From: Grimontia marina
GTDB taxonomy: Bacteria > Pseudomonadota > Gammaproteobacteria > Enterobacterales > Vibrionaceae
Length of the DNA: 64,000 nt
Reading direction: 5' to 3'
NCBI RefSeq assembly: GCF_900060185.1
Contig: NZ_FIZY01000006.1
Coordinates: 1-64,000, forward strand
The notes beneath the pieces were generated by a model. The model was not told where the DNA came from. It did no database searches and saw only the letters and a list, made by a program, of their open reading frames with translations. Both the position numbers and the translations under genes were made by a program. Positions 20,037-29,605 of the stretch are shown piece after piece; position 1 is the stretch's first letter, and each line of letters opens with the position of its first letter.

Positions 20037-23000
20037 GTGGATTTTCTTCAAAACAGCATTTCTTTGGATATCGATTTGACCGCTTCAATCCATCAAAACA
20101 ACGCTAAAACGCTTTTCGCTGCGCTTGATGATTGCATGCTGAAAGACAAGTTCCGTCTCAGCAAACGCATCAAGGGAGCACAACGCATTAAGAAAGACGA
20201 AGCCCGTCAGGCTGTCTTCGATGAGATCGCGCTGGACATCGCTAAGTCGATGCAAGTGCGCATGCAACGCTTGGCCAATAAGCCAAACATCACTTTCCCT
20301 GAGCAACTGCCAGTCAGTCAGAAAAAAGACGACATTGCAGAGGCGATTTCCAACAATCAGGTGGTGATTGTCGCCGGTGAAACCGGTTCGGGTAAAACCA
20401 CGCAGTTGCCTAAAATCTGTATGGGGCTTGGGCTTGGTGTATCAGGCGTCATTGGTCATACCCAACCCCGCCGTCTGGCAGCGCGCTCAGTAGCAACCCG
20501 TATTGCAGAAGAACTGGAAACTGAACTGGGTAAAACGGTCGGTTACAAGGTTCGATTCAACGATCAGGTTTCAGAAGAGTCCCGTGTAAAACTGATGACG
20601 GACGGTATTCTGCTGGCGGAAATCCAGCATGACCGTTTTCTGAATCAGTATGACTGCATCATCATCGATGAAGCGCACGAACGCAGTCTGAACATTGACT
20701 TCATCCTTGGCTACCTGAAACAGCTTCTGCCAAAGCGTCCAGACCTCAAACTGATCATCACATCAGCGACTATCGACCCTGAGCGTTTCTCAAACCACTT
20801 CCGCGGTGCGCCAATCATTGAAGTGTCTGGCCGTACCTATCCCGTGGAAGTGCGATACCGTCCACTAGTCGAAGACAGTGAAGATACGGATCGAGACCAA
20901 CTTCAGGCGATTTTCGATGCAGTCGATGAGCTGCATGACGAAGGCCCGGGCGATATTCTGATCTTCATGAACGGTGAGCGTGAAATCCGTGATACGGCCG
21001 ATGCGTTGAATAAACGCAATCTGCGTGATTGTGAGATTTTGCCGCTCTATGCACGTCTGTCATCGGCAGAGCAAAACCGCGTGTTCCAATCTCACTCTGG
21101 TCGACGTATTGTCCTGGCAACCAACGTCGCGGAAACCTCGCTGACAGTACCAGGTATCAAATACGTGATTGACCCGGGTACGGCGCGTATTTCGCGTTAC
21201 AGCTATCGCACCAAGGTTCAGCGCCTGCCAATCGAACCCGTTTCTCAGGCGAGCGCGAACCAGCGTAAAGGTCGCTGTGGTCGTGTGTCTGACGGTATCT
21301 GTATTCGCCTGTACTCAGAAGAAGATTTCCTGTCGCGTCCTGAGTTTACCGATCCGGAAATTCTGCGTACCAATCTGGCGTCCGTTATTCTTCAAATGAC
21401 GGCCATTGGTCTGGGTGACATTTCTGCCTTCCCATTCGTTCAGCCGCCTGACAGCCGAAACATTTCTGACGGTGTTCGTCTGCTTGAAGAACTCGGTGCG
21501 CTAAAAGAAGGTAAGAAAGGCGATGATCACAAACGCTTGACCGAAACGGGACGTAATCTGGCGCGTTTGCCAATCGACCCGCGTTTGGCGCGTATGGTGC
21601 TGGAATCAGCCCGTCTTGGCTCATTGCACGAGGTCATGGTGATTGCGTCTGCGCTATCAATCCAGGATCCGCGCGAGCGTCCATCGGATAAACAGCAGCA
21701 GTCTGATGAAAAGCATCGCCGCTTTAATGATAAGGAATCAGATTTCCTCGCTTATGTGAATCTTTGGGAATACATCAAAGAGCAGCAAAAAGAGCTTTCC
21801 GGTAACCAATTCCGCAAGCAGTGTAAGAAAGACTATCTGAACTATCTTCGTGTTCGTGAGTGGCAGGATGTTCATTATCAAATTCGTCAGGTAGTGAATG
21901 AGTTGGGCTTTAAGATCAATCAGGAACCGTCTGACTATCAGTCCATTCATATGTCGTTGCTGGCTGGCTTGCTCTCGCACATTGGTTTGAAAGATCAGGA
22001 GAAGAACGAATATCAGGGGGCGCGTAATGCCCGTTTCAATATCTTCCCAGGCTCAGGCATTTTCAAGAAACAGCCGAAGTGGGTGATGGTGGCAGAGCTG
22101 GTTGAAACCTCTAAGCTTTGGGGCCGTGTTGCCGCTAAGATCCAGCCTGAATGGGTAGAGCCACTGGCGAAACATCTTATCAAGCGCAGCTATTCTGAAC
22201 CGCACTGGGAGAAGAAACAGGCAGCGGTATTCGCGTTTGAGAAAGTCATGCTTTACGGCATTCCTATCGTTCCAAAGCGTAAGGTCAATTACGGCAGCAT
22301 TGATTCGGTGGTCAGCCGTGAGATCTTTATCCGCTCTGCGCTGGTGGAAGGGGATTGGGATACCAAACACAAGTTCTTCCATCAGAACCGTAAAATGCTG
22401 GCAGAAGTCGAGGAGCTTGAGAAGAAATCACGTCGCCGCGATATTCTGGTTGATGATGACACGCTCTACGAGTTCTACGATCAGCGTATCGAACATACCG
22501 TTGTATCTGGTCGTCATTTCGACAGCTGGTGGAAAAAAGCCAGCCGTGATGAACCGGAAAAGCTGAACTTCGAGAAGGCCATGCTGCTGGCAGGCGATGC
22601 CAGCCATGTGACTGAGCTTGATTACCCGAACTTCTGGCACCAAGGCAATCTGAAGCTCAAGTTAAGCTATCAGTTTGAACCAGGTGAAGATCACGATGGT
22701 GTGACAGTTCACATTCCGCTGCCGGTGTTGAACCAGATTGAACCTGAAGGGTTTGATTGGCAAATCCCGGGATTACGTCATGAGCTGGTTGTTGCGCTTA
22801 TTAAATCGCTACCTAAAACGTTACGACGTAACTTTGTGCCGGCGCCAAACTATGCTTCTGCATTCCTGCAGCGTGTTACGCCAATGGAAATGCCGTTGCT
22901 AGATGCGCTGGAGAAAGAGCTCAAACGTATGACGGGCGTGACTGTGCTTCGTGAAAGCTGGCAACTAGACCAATTGCCTGAGCATTTGAAGATCACTTAT

Positions 23001-23978
23001 CGCGCGGTGGACCATAAGAATCGCAAGTTGAACGAAAGCTACGATTTGTATGAGCTGAAAGATGGCTTGAAAGAGAAAGTGCAGGAAACTTTGTCTCAGG
23101 TTGCGGATGACGATATCGAGCAACAAGGGCTGACGACCTGGAGCTTCGGCACGCTGCCGAAAATGTATCAGCAAAAACGCGATGGTTTTGAAGTAAAAGC
23201 TTTCCCAGCGATTGTTGATAACAAAGATTCGGTGGGTATTAAGCTTTACGAAACCGAAGAAGAGCAGCGTCAAGCGATGCAACAAGGTCAGCGTCGTTTA
23301 ATCCTCCTTAACGTACCATCGCCAATCAAATACCTGCACGACAACTTGCCGAATAAGTCCAAACTCGGTTTGTACTTCAACCCTTACGGCCGCGTACTGG
23401 ATTTGATTGATGACTGCATAGCCTGTGGTGTCGATAAGCTGATTGAGTCGCAGGGCGGTTTGAAGTGGCAGCCTGAAGAGTTTGAAGCGCTCAAGGAATA
23501 TGTTCGTGCAGATCTTGGTGACACTGTAGTAGACATTGCCAAACAGGTAGAGCAGATCCTGACGACCGCATTCAGCATCAACAAGAAGCTGAAAGGTAAA
23601 ATCGACTTCACTATGGCGTTCGCCCTGTCGGATATCAAAGCACAGGTTGAAGGCTTGATCTTCAAAGGCTTTGCAACGGAATGTGGCTGGAAGCGTCTGC
23701 CGGACATCCAACGTTATCTCAATGCGGTAGAGCGTCGTCTGGAGAAGCTGCCGATTGATCCTAATAAGGATCGTCTGCACATCCTCAAGATCGAATCTGT
23801 CACTAACGACTATAAAGAGCTGCTGAACAAAATCCCGAAAGGGCAGCGTATTCCTGAGTCGGTGAAGGAAATTCGCTGGATGATTGAAGAGCTTCGTGTC
23901 AGCTACTTCGCCCAGCAACTTGGTACGCCTTATCCGATTTCAGATAAGCGAATCAAGAACGCTATCGACGCTATCTAG
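20037..23978 (+). CDS. hrpA: ATP-dependent RNA helicase HrpA (DEAH box)
   Basis: 1313 residues (E. coli 1300). Walker A GETGSGKTT near 114-122, DEAH at 211-214, SAT motif (ITSATIDPERF) after it, then motif VI QRKGRCGRV, the HA2/OB regions, and the long C-terminal region special to bacterial HrpA ending EELRVSYFAQQLGTPYPISDKR. HrpA helps mRNA processing and resolves stalled ribosomes in E. coli. The start is a GTG at 20037; homology to E. coli begins near residue 24, and no strong ribosome site is visible, so a slightly later start is possible. Confidence 0.96.
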   Translation: MDFLQNSISLDIDLTASIHQNNAKTLFAALDDCMLKDKFRLSKRIKGAQRIKKDEARQAVFDEIALDIAKSMQVRMQRLANKPNITFPEQLPVSQKKDDIAEAISNNQVVIVAGETGSGKTTQLPKICMGLGLGVSGVIGHTQPRRLAARSVATRIAEELETELGKTVGYKVRFNDQVSEESRVKLMTDGILLAEIQHDRFLNQYDCIIIDEAHERSLNIDFILGYLKQLLPKRPDLKLIITSATIDPERFSNHFRGAPIIEVSGRTYPVEVRYRPLVEDSEDTDRDQLQAIFDAVDELHDEGPGDILIFMNGEREIRDTADALNKRNLRDCEILPLYARLSSAEQNRVFQSHSGRRIVLATNVAETSLTVPGIKYVIDPGTARISRYSYRTKVQRLPIEPVSQASANQRKGRCGRVSDGICIRLYSEEDFLSRPEFTDPEILRTNLASVILQMTAIGLGDISAFPFVQPPDSRNISDGVRLLEELGALKEGKKGDDHKRLTETGRNLARLPIDPRLARMVLESARLGSLHEVMVIASALSIQDPRERPSDKQQQSDEKHRRFNDKESDFLAYVNLWEYIKEQQKELSGNQFRKQCKKDYLNYLRVREWQDVHYQIRQVVNELGFKINQEPSDYQSIHMSLLAGLLSHIGLKDQEKNEYQGARNARFNIFPGSGIFKKQPKWVMVAELVETSKLWGRVAAKIQPEWVEPLAKHLIKRSYSEPHWEKKQAAVFAFEKVMLYGIPIVPKRKVNYGSIDSVVSREIFIRSALVEGDWDTKHKFFHQNRKMLAEVEELEKKSRRRDILVDDDTLYEFYDQRIEHTVVSGRHFDSWWKKASRDEPEKLNFEKAMLLAGDASHVTELDYPNFWHQGNLKLKLSYQFEPGEDHDGVTVHIPLPVLNQIEPEGFDWQIPGLRHELVVALIKSLPKTLRRNFVPAPNYASAFLQRVTPMEMPLLDALEKELKRMTGVTVLRESWQLDQLPEHLKITYRAVDHKNRKLNESYDLYELKDGLKEKVQETLSQVADDDIEQQGLTTWSFGTLPKMYQQKRDGFEVKAFPAIVDNKDSVGIKLYETEEEQRQAMQQGQRRLILLNVPSPIKYLHDNLPNKSKLGLYFNPYGRVLDLIDDCIACGVDKLIESQGGLKWQPEEFEALKEYVRADLGDTVVDIAKQVEQILTTAFSINKKLKGKIDFTMAFALSDIKAQVEGLIFKGFATECGWKRLPDIQRYLNAVERRLEKLPIDPNKDRLHILKIESVTNDYKELLNKIPKGQRIPESVKEIRWMIEELRVSYFAQQLGTPYPISDKRIKNAIDAI

Positions 23979-24028
23979 ATCTTCTTTACAGTCACGTTTC
24001 ATCTTAGAGTCACTTATCTATAAAAATA

Positions 24029-24054
24029 GAAAGCCAGCGTTGTCGCTGGCTTTC
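24029..24054. terminator. Terminator-like hairpin after hrpA
   Basis: An 11-bp perfect stem, GAAAGCCAGCG (24029-24039) with CGCTGGCTTTC (24044-24054), loop TTGT. There is a short T run within the stem end. Confidence 0.75.
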
Positions 24055-24318
24055 TCACCTTTTGCCGCTATGGCAACATTCCTTCATACAGGTGATGACA
24101 AACGGCAAGCATATGCCTTTCTCACCGACCACATGCAGGTTACGCACGAAAGGAAGAATGCGCAGCTTGTAAACTGAAAAAGCTAACTTACTGAAAAAAT
24201 ATAATTAATCGTTTCAGATAAGGCTCTGGCACGAATTTTGGTGTGACATAAATGGGATTAGCCGATTTGCATTGTTCGGCACGCATTTTTTAATCACATA
24301 CCATTTACGGGGAATGTT
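24055..24318. other. Spacer between hrpA and the L,D-transpeptidase-like gene
   Basis: No gene is supported. TGGCACG (24227-24233), four bases and TTGGT resemble a sigma-54 promoter with the right spacing, but the invariant -12 GC is GG, so this is only a weak candidate for driving the gene at 24319. Confidence 0.35.
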
Positions 24319-24930
24319 ATGTTTAAGGCGTTGAAAGCGACTTTTGCGCTCATTTTATTACTGTTTTCTGCGAACGTATTTGCAGCCATTCTGCCAGATG
24401 CACATTCGATGTATCGGCAACTTAACCTCTCTGATGAAGTGACCTTTGATAAATTCCAGAAAGCCTACAATCACTTCCGCACACACAGAACAGGGAAATC
24501 TGTTTTTACTCTCATTGACTATGGCAAGCCCTCTTCTGAAAAGCGTTTTTGGGTCATTGATGCAGCGAAGCGTAAAGTACTGTTTGCTTCTTATGTCTCC
24601 CATGGCAAAAACAGCGGCTCACTGTATGCGGAGACATTTTCTAACGTGGTGAACTCTCGCCAAACCTCCATTGGCGTGTTCCGTGCTGCGGAGACTTACT
24701 ACGGGAAACACGGCTACTCATTGCGTCTCGATGGTTTGTCTAAAGGCGTAAACGACAACGCACGCCAAAGAGCGATTGTTATCCATGGTGCGGCGTACGC
24801 CCATCCCAATGTCATTGCCAAAACTGGCCAACTTGGGCGTAGTTGGGGTTGCCCGGCACTGCCAAAATACTTATCGAAGAAGGTGATTAATACCATTAAA
24901 GATGGAACTTACATCTACGCTTTTGCTTGA
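24319..24930 (+). CDS. Secreted L,D-transpeptidase-like protein (YkuD_2 type)
   Basis: 203 residues with a signal peptide (about 1-22, ending NVFA-A). The catalytic pattern is His156 in IVIHGAAYAHP and Cys178 in GRSWGCPALP, as in the murein L,D-transpeptidase catalytic domain family. It likely acts on peptidoglycan in the periplasm, but the real substrate is unknown for this subgroup. ACGGGGAATGTT precedes the ATG. It stands alone, followed by a hairpin (AAGCGG with CCGCTT and T6) near 24950-24985. Confidence 0.85.
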   Translation: MFKALKATFALILLLFSANVFAAILPDAHSMYRQLNLSDEVTFDKFQKAYNHFRTHRTGKSVFTLIDYGKPSSEKRFWVIDAAKRKVLFASYVSHGKNSGSLYAETFSNVVNSRQTSIGVFRAAETYYGKHGYSLRLDGLSKGVNDNARQRAIVIHGAAYAHPNVIAKTGQLGRSWGCPALPKYLSKKVINTIKDGTYIYAFA

Positions 24931-24949
24931 TGAGTCAATCCAGTATAAG

Positions 24950-24986
24950 AAGCGGTACATTCAGACGGATGCGCCGCTTTTTTGTT
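24950..24986 (+). terminator. Terminator after the L,D-transpeptidase-like gene
   Basis: AAGCGG at the left and CCGCTTTTTT at the right frame a loop with some internal pairing, followed by a T run. Confidence 0.65.
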
Positions 24987-25106
24987 TTTCTCTGTAACAA
25001 CAGGATGAGATTTTGATGAGGCATCCCAAATAGCTCACTCAAACTGGTATTCGGGCGAACAGGAGGAAAAATGGATTCAACATCCTGAAATCATTGAGTC
25101 GATACC

Positions 25107-25964
25107 ATGAAAACAGCGCCACTCCTATTAGCCATCTCATTAGGCCTATTCGCGACTACAACCGTCTCTGCTACTACCTGCCTTCACTATAAGCCGCAAC
25201 TTGCTATCCCTTATGAAAACGCAAAAATCAACAATTGGGAAAACTATCTCTTCAGTGAAAAACTCGATGGTATTCGTGCTTACTGGAGCGGCGAGTACCT
25301 TTTCACCCGTCAGGGTATACTTATCTATGCGCCGAAATGGTTTATTGATGCCTTACCGCAAATACCGCTGGAAGGTGAGCTTTGGATAGGACGTAACCGG
25401 TTTGAAGAAACCATGGCAGCGGTGATGGATGGCAAGCCCGATGATAAAGAATGGGATAAGGTGAAGTTTATGGTTTTCGATCTTCCTGCCAGCTTGGATA
25501 GTTTTGATGTTCGCTACAAGCAGTTTAAGAGTATGGCGCAGGGGCTGAACATTCCTCATCTAGGTTATGTTGAACACAAACCGGTTGAAAGCAAAGCGTC
25601 TCTGTTAGCGCTGCTTGAATCTGTAAACGAGTCAGGTGGAGAAGGCCTTATGCTTAGGAAGCGCAGCGGAATTTATCAGCCAGGCCGCTCAACGAATGTG
25701 ATCAAAATGAAGCTCGTCGACGATGCGGAAGCGGAAGTGATTGGATATGTGAAAGGGAAGGGAAAGCATAAGGGTAGGATGGGCGCCTTGCTGGTGAGAA
25801 TGCCAGATGGAAAGGAATTCAAAATCGGCACGGGATTCTCAGATGCTCAAAGGGAAAATCCGCCAGAATTGGGTGATATGGTGACCTATCGCCACAACGG
25901 TTTCACCAAAAACGGCATTCCCAAGTTTGCGCGTTTTATGAGAGTAGATGCCAGTAAGCAATAA
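25107..25964 (+). CDS. Periplasmic ATP-dependent DNA ligase (LigE type)
   Basis: 285 residues with a signal peptide (about 1-22, VSA-TT), then a minimal ligase. Catalytic Lys52 lies in SEKLDGIRAYW (motif I), then LEGELWIG (motif III), FMVFDLP (IIIa), GEGLMLRK (IV) and VIKMK (V), followed by an OB fold ending in FARFMRV. There is no DNA-binding clamp domain. It seals nicks in DNA outside the cytoplasm; Lig E enzymes of Vibrio and Neisseria have been linked to biofilm DNA and DNA uptake. No operon partners. Confidence 0.9.
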   Translation: MKTAPLLLAISLGLFATTTVSATTCLHYKPQLAIPYENAKINNWENYLFSEKLDGIRAYWSGEYLFTRQGILIYAPKWFIDALPQIPLEGELWIGRNRFEETMAAVMDGKPDDKEWDKVKFMVFDLPASLDSFDVRYKQFKSMAQGLNIPHLGYVEHKPVESKASLLALLESVNESGGEGLMLRKRSGIYQPGRSTNVIKMKLVDDAEAEVIGYVKGKGKHKGRMGALLVRMPDGKEFKIGTGFSDAQRENPPELGDMVTYRHNGFTKNGIPKFARFMRVDASKQ

Positions 25965-26077
25965 CCTTCATTTGTCGTCTAAGAGTTAATGTTATGGGTC
26001 ACACTTTGCATATTCTCAGTGGCGAATAGCTGAATTAGCTCAAAAACTTATATCAAGAGATTTTTGAGGAGGTTGCT

Positions 26078-27076
26078 ATGGAAAAGAATCGCCGTCCCAC
26101 CATGAATGATGTGGCTAAACGTGTGGGTGTGACCAAAATGACCGTTAGTCGCTATCTCAAATATCCTCACAAAGTGGCAAAAAAGACCGGCGAAAAAATC
26201 CAGATTGCGCTAGATGAACTGGGTTATATTCCCAACCGGGTGCCTGACATTCTCTCAAACCGCAGCAGTAAAACGCTTGGCGTTATTCTTCCTTCCTTAT
26301 GCCATTCGGTTTTTCAACAAGTGATTGCGGGAATAGAAACTGTGGCTGAAGAAAATGGCTATCAAGTGATGCTTGCACACGGTAGCTATAGCGCAGAGAC
26401 TGAACAGCAGCGCATTGAATCGTTGCTCTCTTTCAATGTTGATGGACTTATCTTGGCTGACAGTGACCATACCCAGAAATCGCTAAAAATGATTCAAACG
26501 GCGGGTATTTCCTACGTAGAAATCATGGAATCAACACCGAAAAATACAGCACAAAGCGTGGGCATTGATAATGAGCTTGCTGCATTTTCAATGGTGACGC
26601 TTATGATTGAACGGGGGTTCGAGCACATTGTCTGCCTTAACGTGAAAAAGGGGATTCGCACTTCAAATAAGCTTCAAGGTTATGTGGATGCAATGGAAGA
26701 TGCTGGATTGACGCCAAGAAGTATAACGGCGAAAGCGGAGTCGTCAGTTTCACTAGCCCGTAAAATGACCACTAAGGTTTTTGACCGGTACCCAGATACT
26801 GACGCCTTCTTCTGCACAGATGATGAGCTTGCTGCCGGGGTATTGATTGAATGCCAAAATCAGGGGCTGTCTGTTCCTGAGCAAATTGGGATCGCAGGCA
26901 TACATGCGCTCGATATCGGGCAATCTATGATGCCGAAATTAGCCAGTGTCATTACGCCTGATAGAGAAACTGGGGAACATGCTGCGCTAGCTCTATTGAG
27001 TCAAATTCATGGCGCCCAAATTGACATAGAACCGCTTGGTTTTGACATTGATGAAGGAGAGAGCCTTAGCTCTTGA
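26078..27076 (+). CDS. LacI-family regulator (GntR/IdnR-like, gluconate type)
   Basis: 332 residues. The helix-turn-helix at about 8-33 (TMNDVAKRVGVTKMTVSRYL) is followed by the LacI hinge (KKTGEKIQIALDELGYIPN) and a periplasmic-binding-like effector domain (LGVILPSLCHSVFQQVIAGIE). The N-terminal pattern is that of the gluconate repressor GntR and idonate regulator IdnR. GAGGAGGTTGCT precedes the ATG. It ends convergently with the SMP-30 gene and probably senses an aldonate or its breakdown product. The cluster also has a FadR-type regulator; which one reads the shared operator is open. Confidence 0.9.
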   Translation: MEKNRRPTMNDVAKRVGVTKMTVSRYLKYPHKVAKKTGEKIQIALDELGYIPNRVPDILSNRSSKTLGVILPSLCHSVFQQVIAGIETVAEENGYQVMLAHGSYSAETEQQRIESLLSFNVDGLILADSDHTQKSLKMIQTAGISYVEIMESTPKNTAQSVGIDNELAAFSMVTLMIERGFEHIVCLNVKKGIRTSNKLQGYVDAMEDAGLTPRSITAKAESSVSLARKMTTKVFDRYPDTDAFFCTDDELAAGVLIECQNQGLSVPEQIGIAGIHALDIGQSMMPKLASVITPDRETGEHAALALLSQIHGAQIDIEPLGFDIDEGESLSS

Positions 27077-27081
27077 ATCAA

Positions 27082-27113
27082 CCCAAACGGCCTAAAAAAT
27101 TAGGTCGTTTGGG
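27082..27113. terminator. Bidirectional hairpin between convergent genes, resembling a joined pair of MITE ends
   Basis: A 14-bp stem (27082-27095 with 27100-27113, one G-U pair) with an AAAA loop. The arm CCCAAACGGCCT is nearly the same as the end of the element at 17526 (CCCAAACGACCT). It may be a solo remnant of that element now serving as a terminator. Its right arm covers the stop codon of the SMP-30 gene. Confidence 0.6.
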
Positions 27114-28005
27114 CGTACTGGACTCCTTTCGTATTCAGTTTGATACCATAAAGTGACGTTGTTGCCGTGATGAATAGGTAAGACTGATCTTCACCGCCAA
27201 ATGTACAGTTGCTGACCCGCTCAGGAACGGGTATTAGTCCAAGCTTCTCACCAGTTGGTGTAAAGACAGCGATTCCTTCATCACAACTGCAGAAGATGTT
27301 CCCGTGTATGTCTACTCGAAACCCATCTGGGATCCCAGGTTCCACAATACAGAGGGTTTCCCCTTTACCGAGTGAACCGTCTTCATCGACAGTAAACTGG
27401 CGGATTTCACGTCGGCCCTTGGTAGGAAATTCGACGATCGACATGTCGGCAACGTAAAGCGTCTGTTCATCCGGCGAGAAGGCGAGCCCATTGGGCCTCT
27501 GCACGTCTGTTGTCATGATGTCCAGATCCCCCGTTTGGGGGTCGAAACGATAGACATGACATCCTATTATTTGACTTTGAGCCTGAAAGCCTTCGTCATT
27601 CCCTAAAATGCCGTATGGCGGATCGGTAAACCAAATGCTTCCATCTCGCTTAACCACAACATCATTTGGGCTGTTCAATCTTTTGCCATCAAAATTATCA
27701 ACAAGGATAGTGGTGACGCCATCAGGTGAAGTTTTGCTGATACAACGCCTACCATGCTCACAACTAATGAGATTGCCATTTAAGTCGAGATAATTCCCGT
27801 TAGAAAAATGAGAGTAAGCTTTTTCTATCGTTAGGCCTTCGGCCTCACTCCAGCGGTAGAGTTTACAACCTTTGACGTCACTAAAAAGTACTGCATTGCT
27901 TTCTCTCAACCAGACGGGACCTTCAGCCCATATTACGCCTGAGCAAAGTTTCTGCGGTATTTTACCTTCAGCGAAAATATCGTCGAAATGAATGGTGTAA
28001 TCCAT
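27100..28005 (-). CDS. SMP-30/gluconolactonase-family protein (aldonolactonase)
   Basis: 301 residues, six-bladed beta-propeller of the SMP-30/regucalcin family, without a signal peptide. The metal-site residues are in place: Glu28 in WAEGPVW, Asn114 in SPNDVVV, Asn172 in RPNGLAFSPDE, and an Asp in LYVADMS. It would open sugar lactones to aldonic acids. It is the last gene of the minus-strand catabolic operon, 23 bp after the aldehyde dehydrogenase. Substrate is inferred only from context. Confidence 0.88.
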   Translation of the reverse strand: MDYTIHFDDIFAEGKIPQKLCSGVIWAEGPVWLRESNAVLFSDVKGCKLYRWSEAEGLTIEKAYSHFSNGNYLDLNGNLISCEHGRRCISKTSPDGVTTILVDNFDGKRLNSPNDVVVKRDGSIWFTDPPYGILGNDEGFQAQSQIIGCHVYRFDPQTGDLDIMTTDVQRPNGLAFSPDEQTLYVADMSIVEFPTKGRREIRQFTVDEDGSLGKGETLCIVEPGIPDGFRVDIHGNIFCSCDEGIAVFTPTGEKLGLIPVPERVSNCTFGGEDQSYLFITATTSLYGIKLNTKGVQYAQTT

Positions 28006-28028
28006 GAGGCACTATCCTGATTCTTTAT

Positions 28029-29603
28029 TTATTCTGGCTGACCGTCTATCGTTCTACTGACATTTAGTGGGTTATCTGCTTTTAACTCATCAGGCAGAAA
28101 TGCCTCTGGAACGTTTTGGTAGCAAACAGGACGAACAAATCTATCAATCGCGAGTGTACCCACCGATGTCGTTTGACTGTTCGATGTTGAAGGATATGGA
28201 CCGCCGTGGACCATCGCGCTTGATACCTCTACCCCTGTGGGGAAGCCGTTAAACAGGATTCGTCCAACCTTTAGCTCCATCGCTGATACGATGCCATGAA
28301 CACACTCGGGATCATCCTCAGAGTTAGCATGTACAGTACCCGTCAGCTGACCTTCAAGTCGTTGAATGACATCAATAATATCCGCCGTGTTCTGGCAGGT
28401 AACCAGCATGGAGAACGCCCCGAAGACCTCAGCATGAAGACTGTCGTCGTCCAGGAAGGCTTTGCTGGCGACTTCAACAAGTGCTGGAGTACAATGATTT
28501 ACTCCACCAGATAGCCCTTCAGCAACCAAGCTAACATCATGGTGATTAACGAGATCATTTTTGGCTGCAGCATAGTTTTGTTGAATGTTGCCCGTGAGCA
28601 TGGTGCCAGCACTATTGTCTTTCAGTTGTTGTTTGACCTGTTCAATAAACTTGGTCAATGAAGCGCTCGGAGTCGCTAAAACCAGCCCAGGGTTTGTGCA
28701 AAATTGTCCTGCGCCCATCGTCAAGGAAGCGGCGAACTGATTAGCTAAACCTTCCGGGTCTGCATCGAGTGCTTTTGGCATCAACACCACCGGATTAATG
28801 CTGCTCATTTCTGCGTAGACAGGAATAGGCTCCTTCCTTGATTGTGCTGTTTGCATCAACGCCAAACCTGCAGCTTGAGAGCCGGTGAATCCAACAGCTT
28901 TAACACTAGGGTGGGCAACAAGCTCGTGTGCGATGGAGTTACTATTGGCAAAAACCAGAGAGAAGGTCCCGGGGTGTAATTCACATGATTTAACCGCCTC
29001 GCCGATACAGCGCCCAACCAATTCAGAAACCCCCATGTGTGCTGGGTGTCCTTTTACAATGACAGGGCAACCCGCTGCCAATGCTGATGCGGTATCGCCA
29101 CCTGCAACAGAAAAAGCAAGCGGAAAGTTACTGGATCCAAAAACGACGACCGGTCCTAAAGGTACTTTTTTCATACCAAGATGCGGGCGGGGAAGTGGTG
29201 TTCTATCTGGCAGAGCAGTGTCAATCCTAATATCCTGCCACCTACCATTTTCAAGGACATCAGCAAATAGGTTCAACTGCGCGCAAGTCCTTCCTCTTTC
29301 GCCGGTCAGCCTTGCTAGCGGTAGCCCTGTTTCTAACGTACCTCGTTCAAGAAGTTCGTCACCAAGAGACATGATGTTTTCTGCGATTGTTCTTAGAAAT
29401 GCCGCTCTTTGTTTTGGTGATGTTTGTCTGTAACTTTCAAACGCTTTATCTGCTTCGGTGCATGCAAGCATCGCCTGCTCTGGAGAAGCGCCAGCAAATA
29501 GCGGTTCGATAGGTAAAGAAGTGGCAGGATTCATCGAATACATCTGACCAGTTTGACCAAAAACGTCTTGACCACCAATAAACATTACGCCCTTAACTGA
29601 CAT
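28029..29603 (-). CDS. Aldehyde dehydrogenase, 2-oxoglutarate-semialdehyde dehydrogenase type
   Basis: 524 residues. Catalytic Cys302 in GAGQFCTNPG and Glu265 in AEMSSINPVV. The stretch FGSSNFPLAFSVAGGDTASA, then AAGCPVIVKGHPAHMG, is typical of the ketoglutarate-semialdehyde dehydrogenase family that ends oxidative pentose and aldarate pathways. The ATG at 29603 is preceded by GGGAG at 7 bases; the open frame to 29669 overlaps the previous gene and was not chosen. It starts 2 bp after the stop of the propeller gene. Predicted reaction: 2-oxoglutarate semialdehyde plus NAD(P) to 2-oxoglutarate. Confidence 0.9.
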   Translation of the reverse strand: MSVKGVMFIGGQDVFGQTGQMYSMNPATSLPIEPLFAGASPEQAMLACTEADKAFESYRQTSPKQRAAFLRTIAENIMSLGDELLERGTLETGLPLARLTGERGRTCAQLNLFADVLENGRWQDIRIDTALPDRTPLPRPHLGMKKVPLGPVVVFGSSNFPLAFSVAGGDTASALAAGCPVIVKGHPAHMGVSELVGRCIGEAVKSCELHPGTFSLVFANSNSIAHELVAHPSVKAVGFTGSQAAGLALMQTAQSRKEPIPVYAEMSSINPVVLMPKALDADPEGLANQFAASLTMGAGQFCTNPGLVLATPSASLTKFIEQVKQQLKDNSAGTMLTGNIQQNYAAAKNDLVNHHDVSLVAEGLSGGVNHCTPALVEVASKAFLDDDSLHAEVFGAFSMLVTCQNTADIIDVIQRLEGQLTGTVHANSEDDPECVHGIVSAMELKVGRILFNGFPTGVEVSSAMVHGGPYPSTSNSQTTSVGTLAIDRFVRPVCYQNVPEAFLPDELKADNPLNVSRTIDGQPE

Positions 29604-29605
29604 GA

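Noticed and set aside
23884-24177. 97-codon plus-strand frame overlapping the end of hrpA
   Set aside because: It runs through the hrpA stop region and terminator, with no ribosome site or homology.
24227-24242. Sigma-54 promoter before the L,D-transpeptidase-like gene
   Set aside because: TGGCACG and the spacing fit, but the invariant -12 GC is GG, so it is kept only as a weak note.
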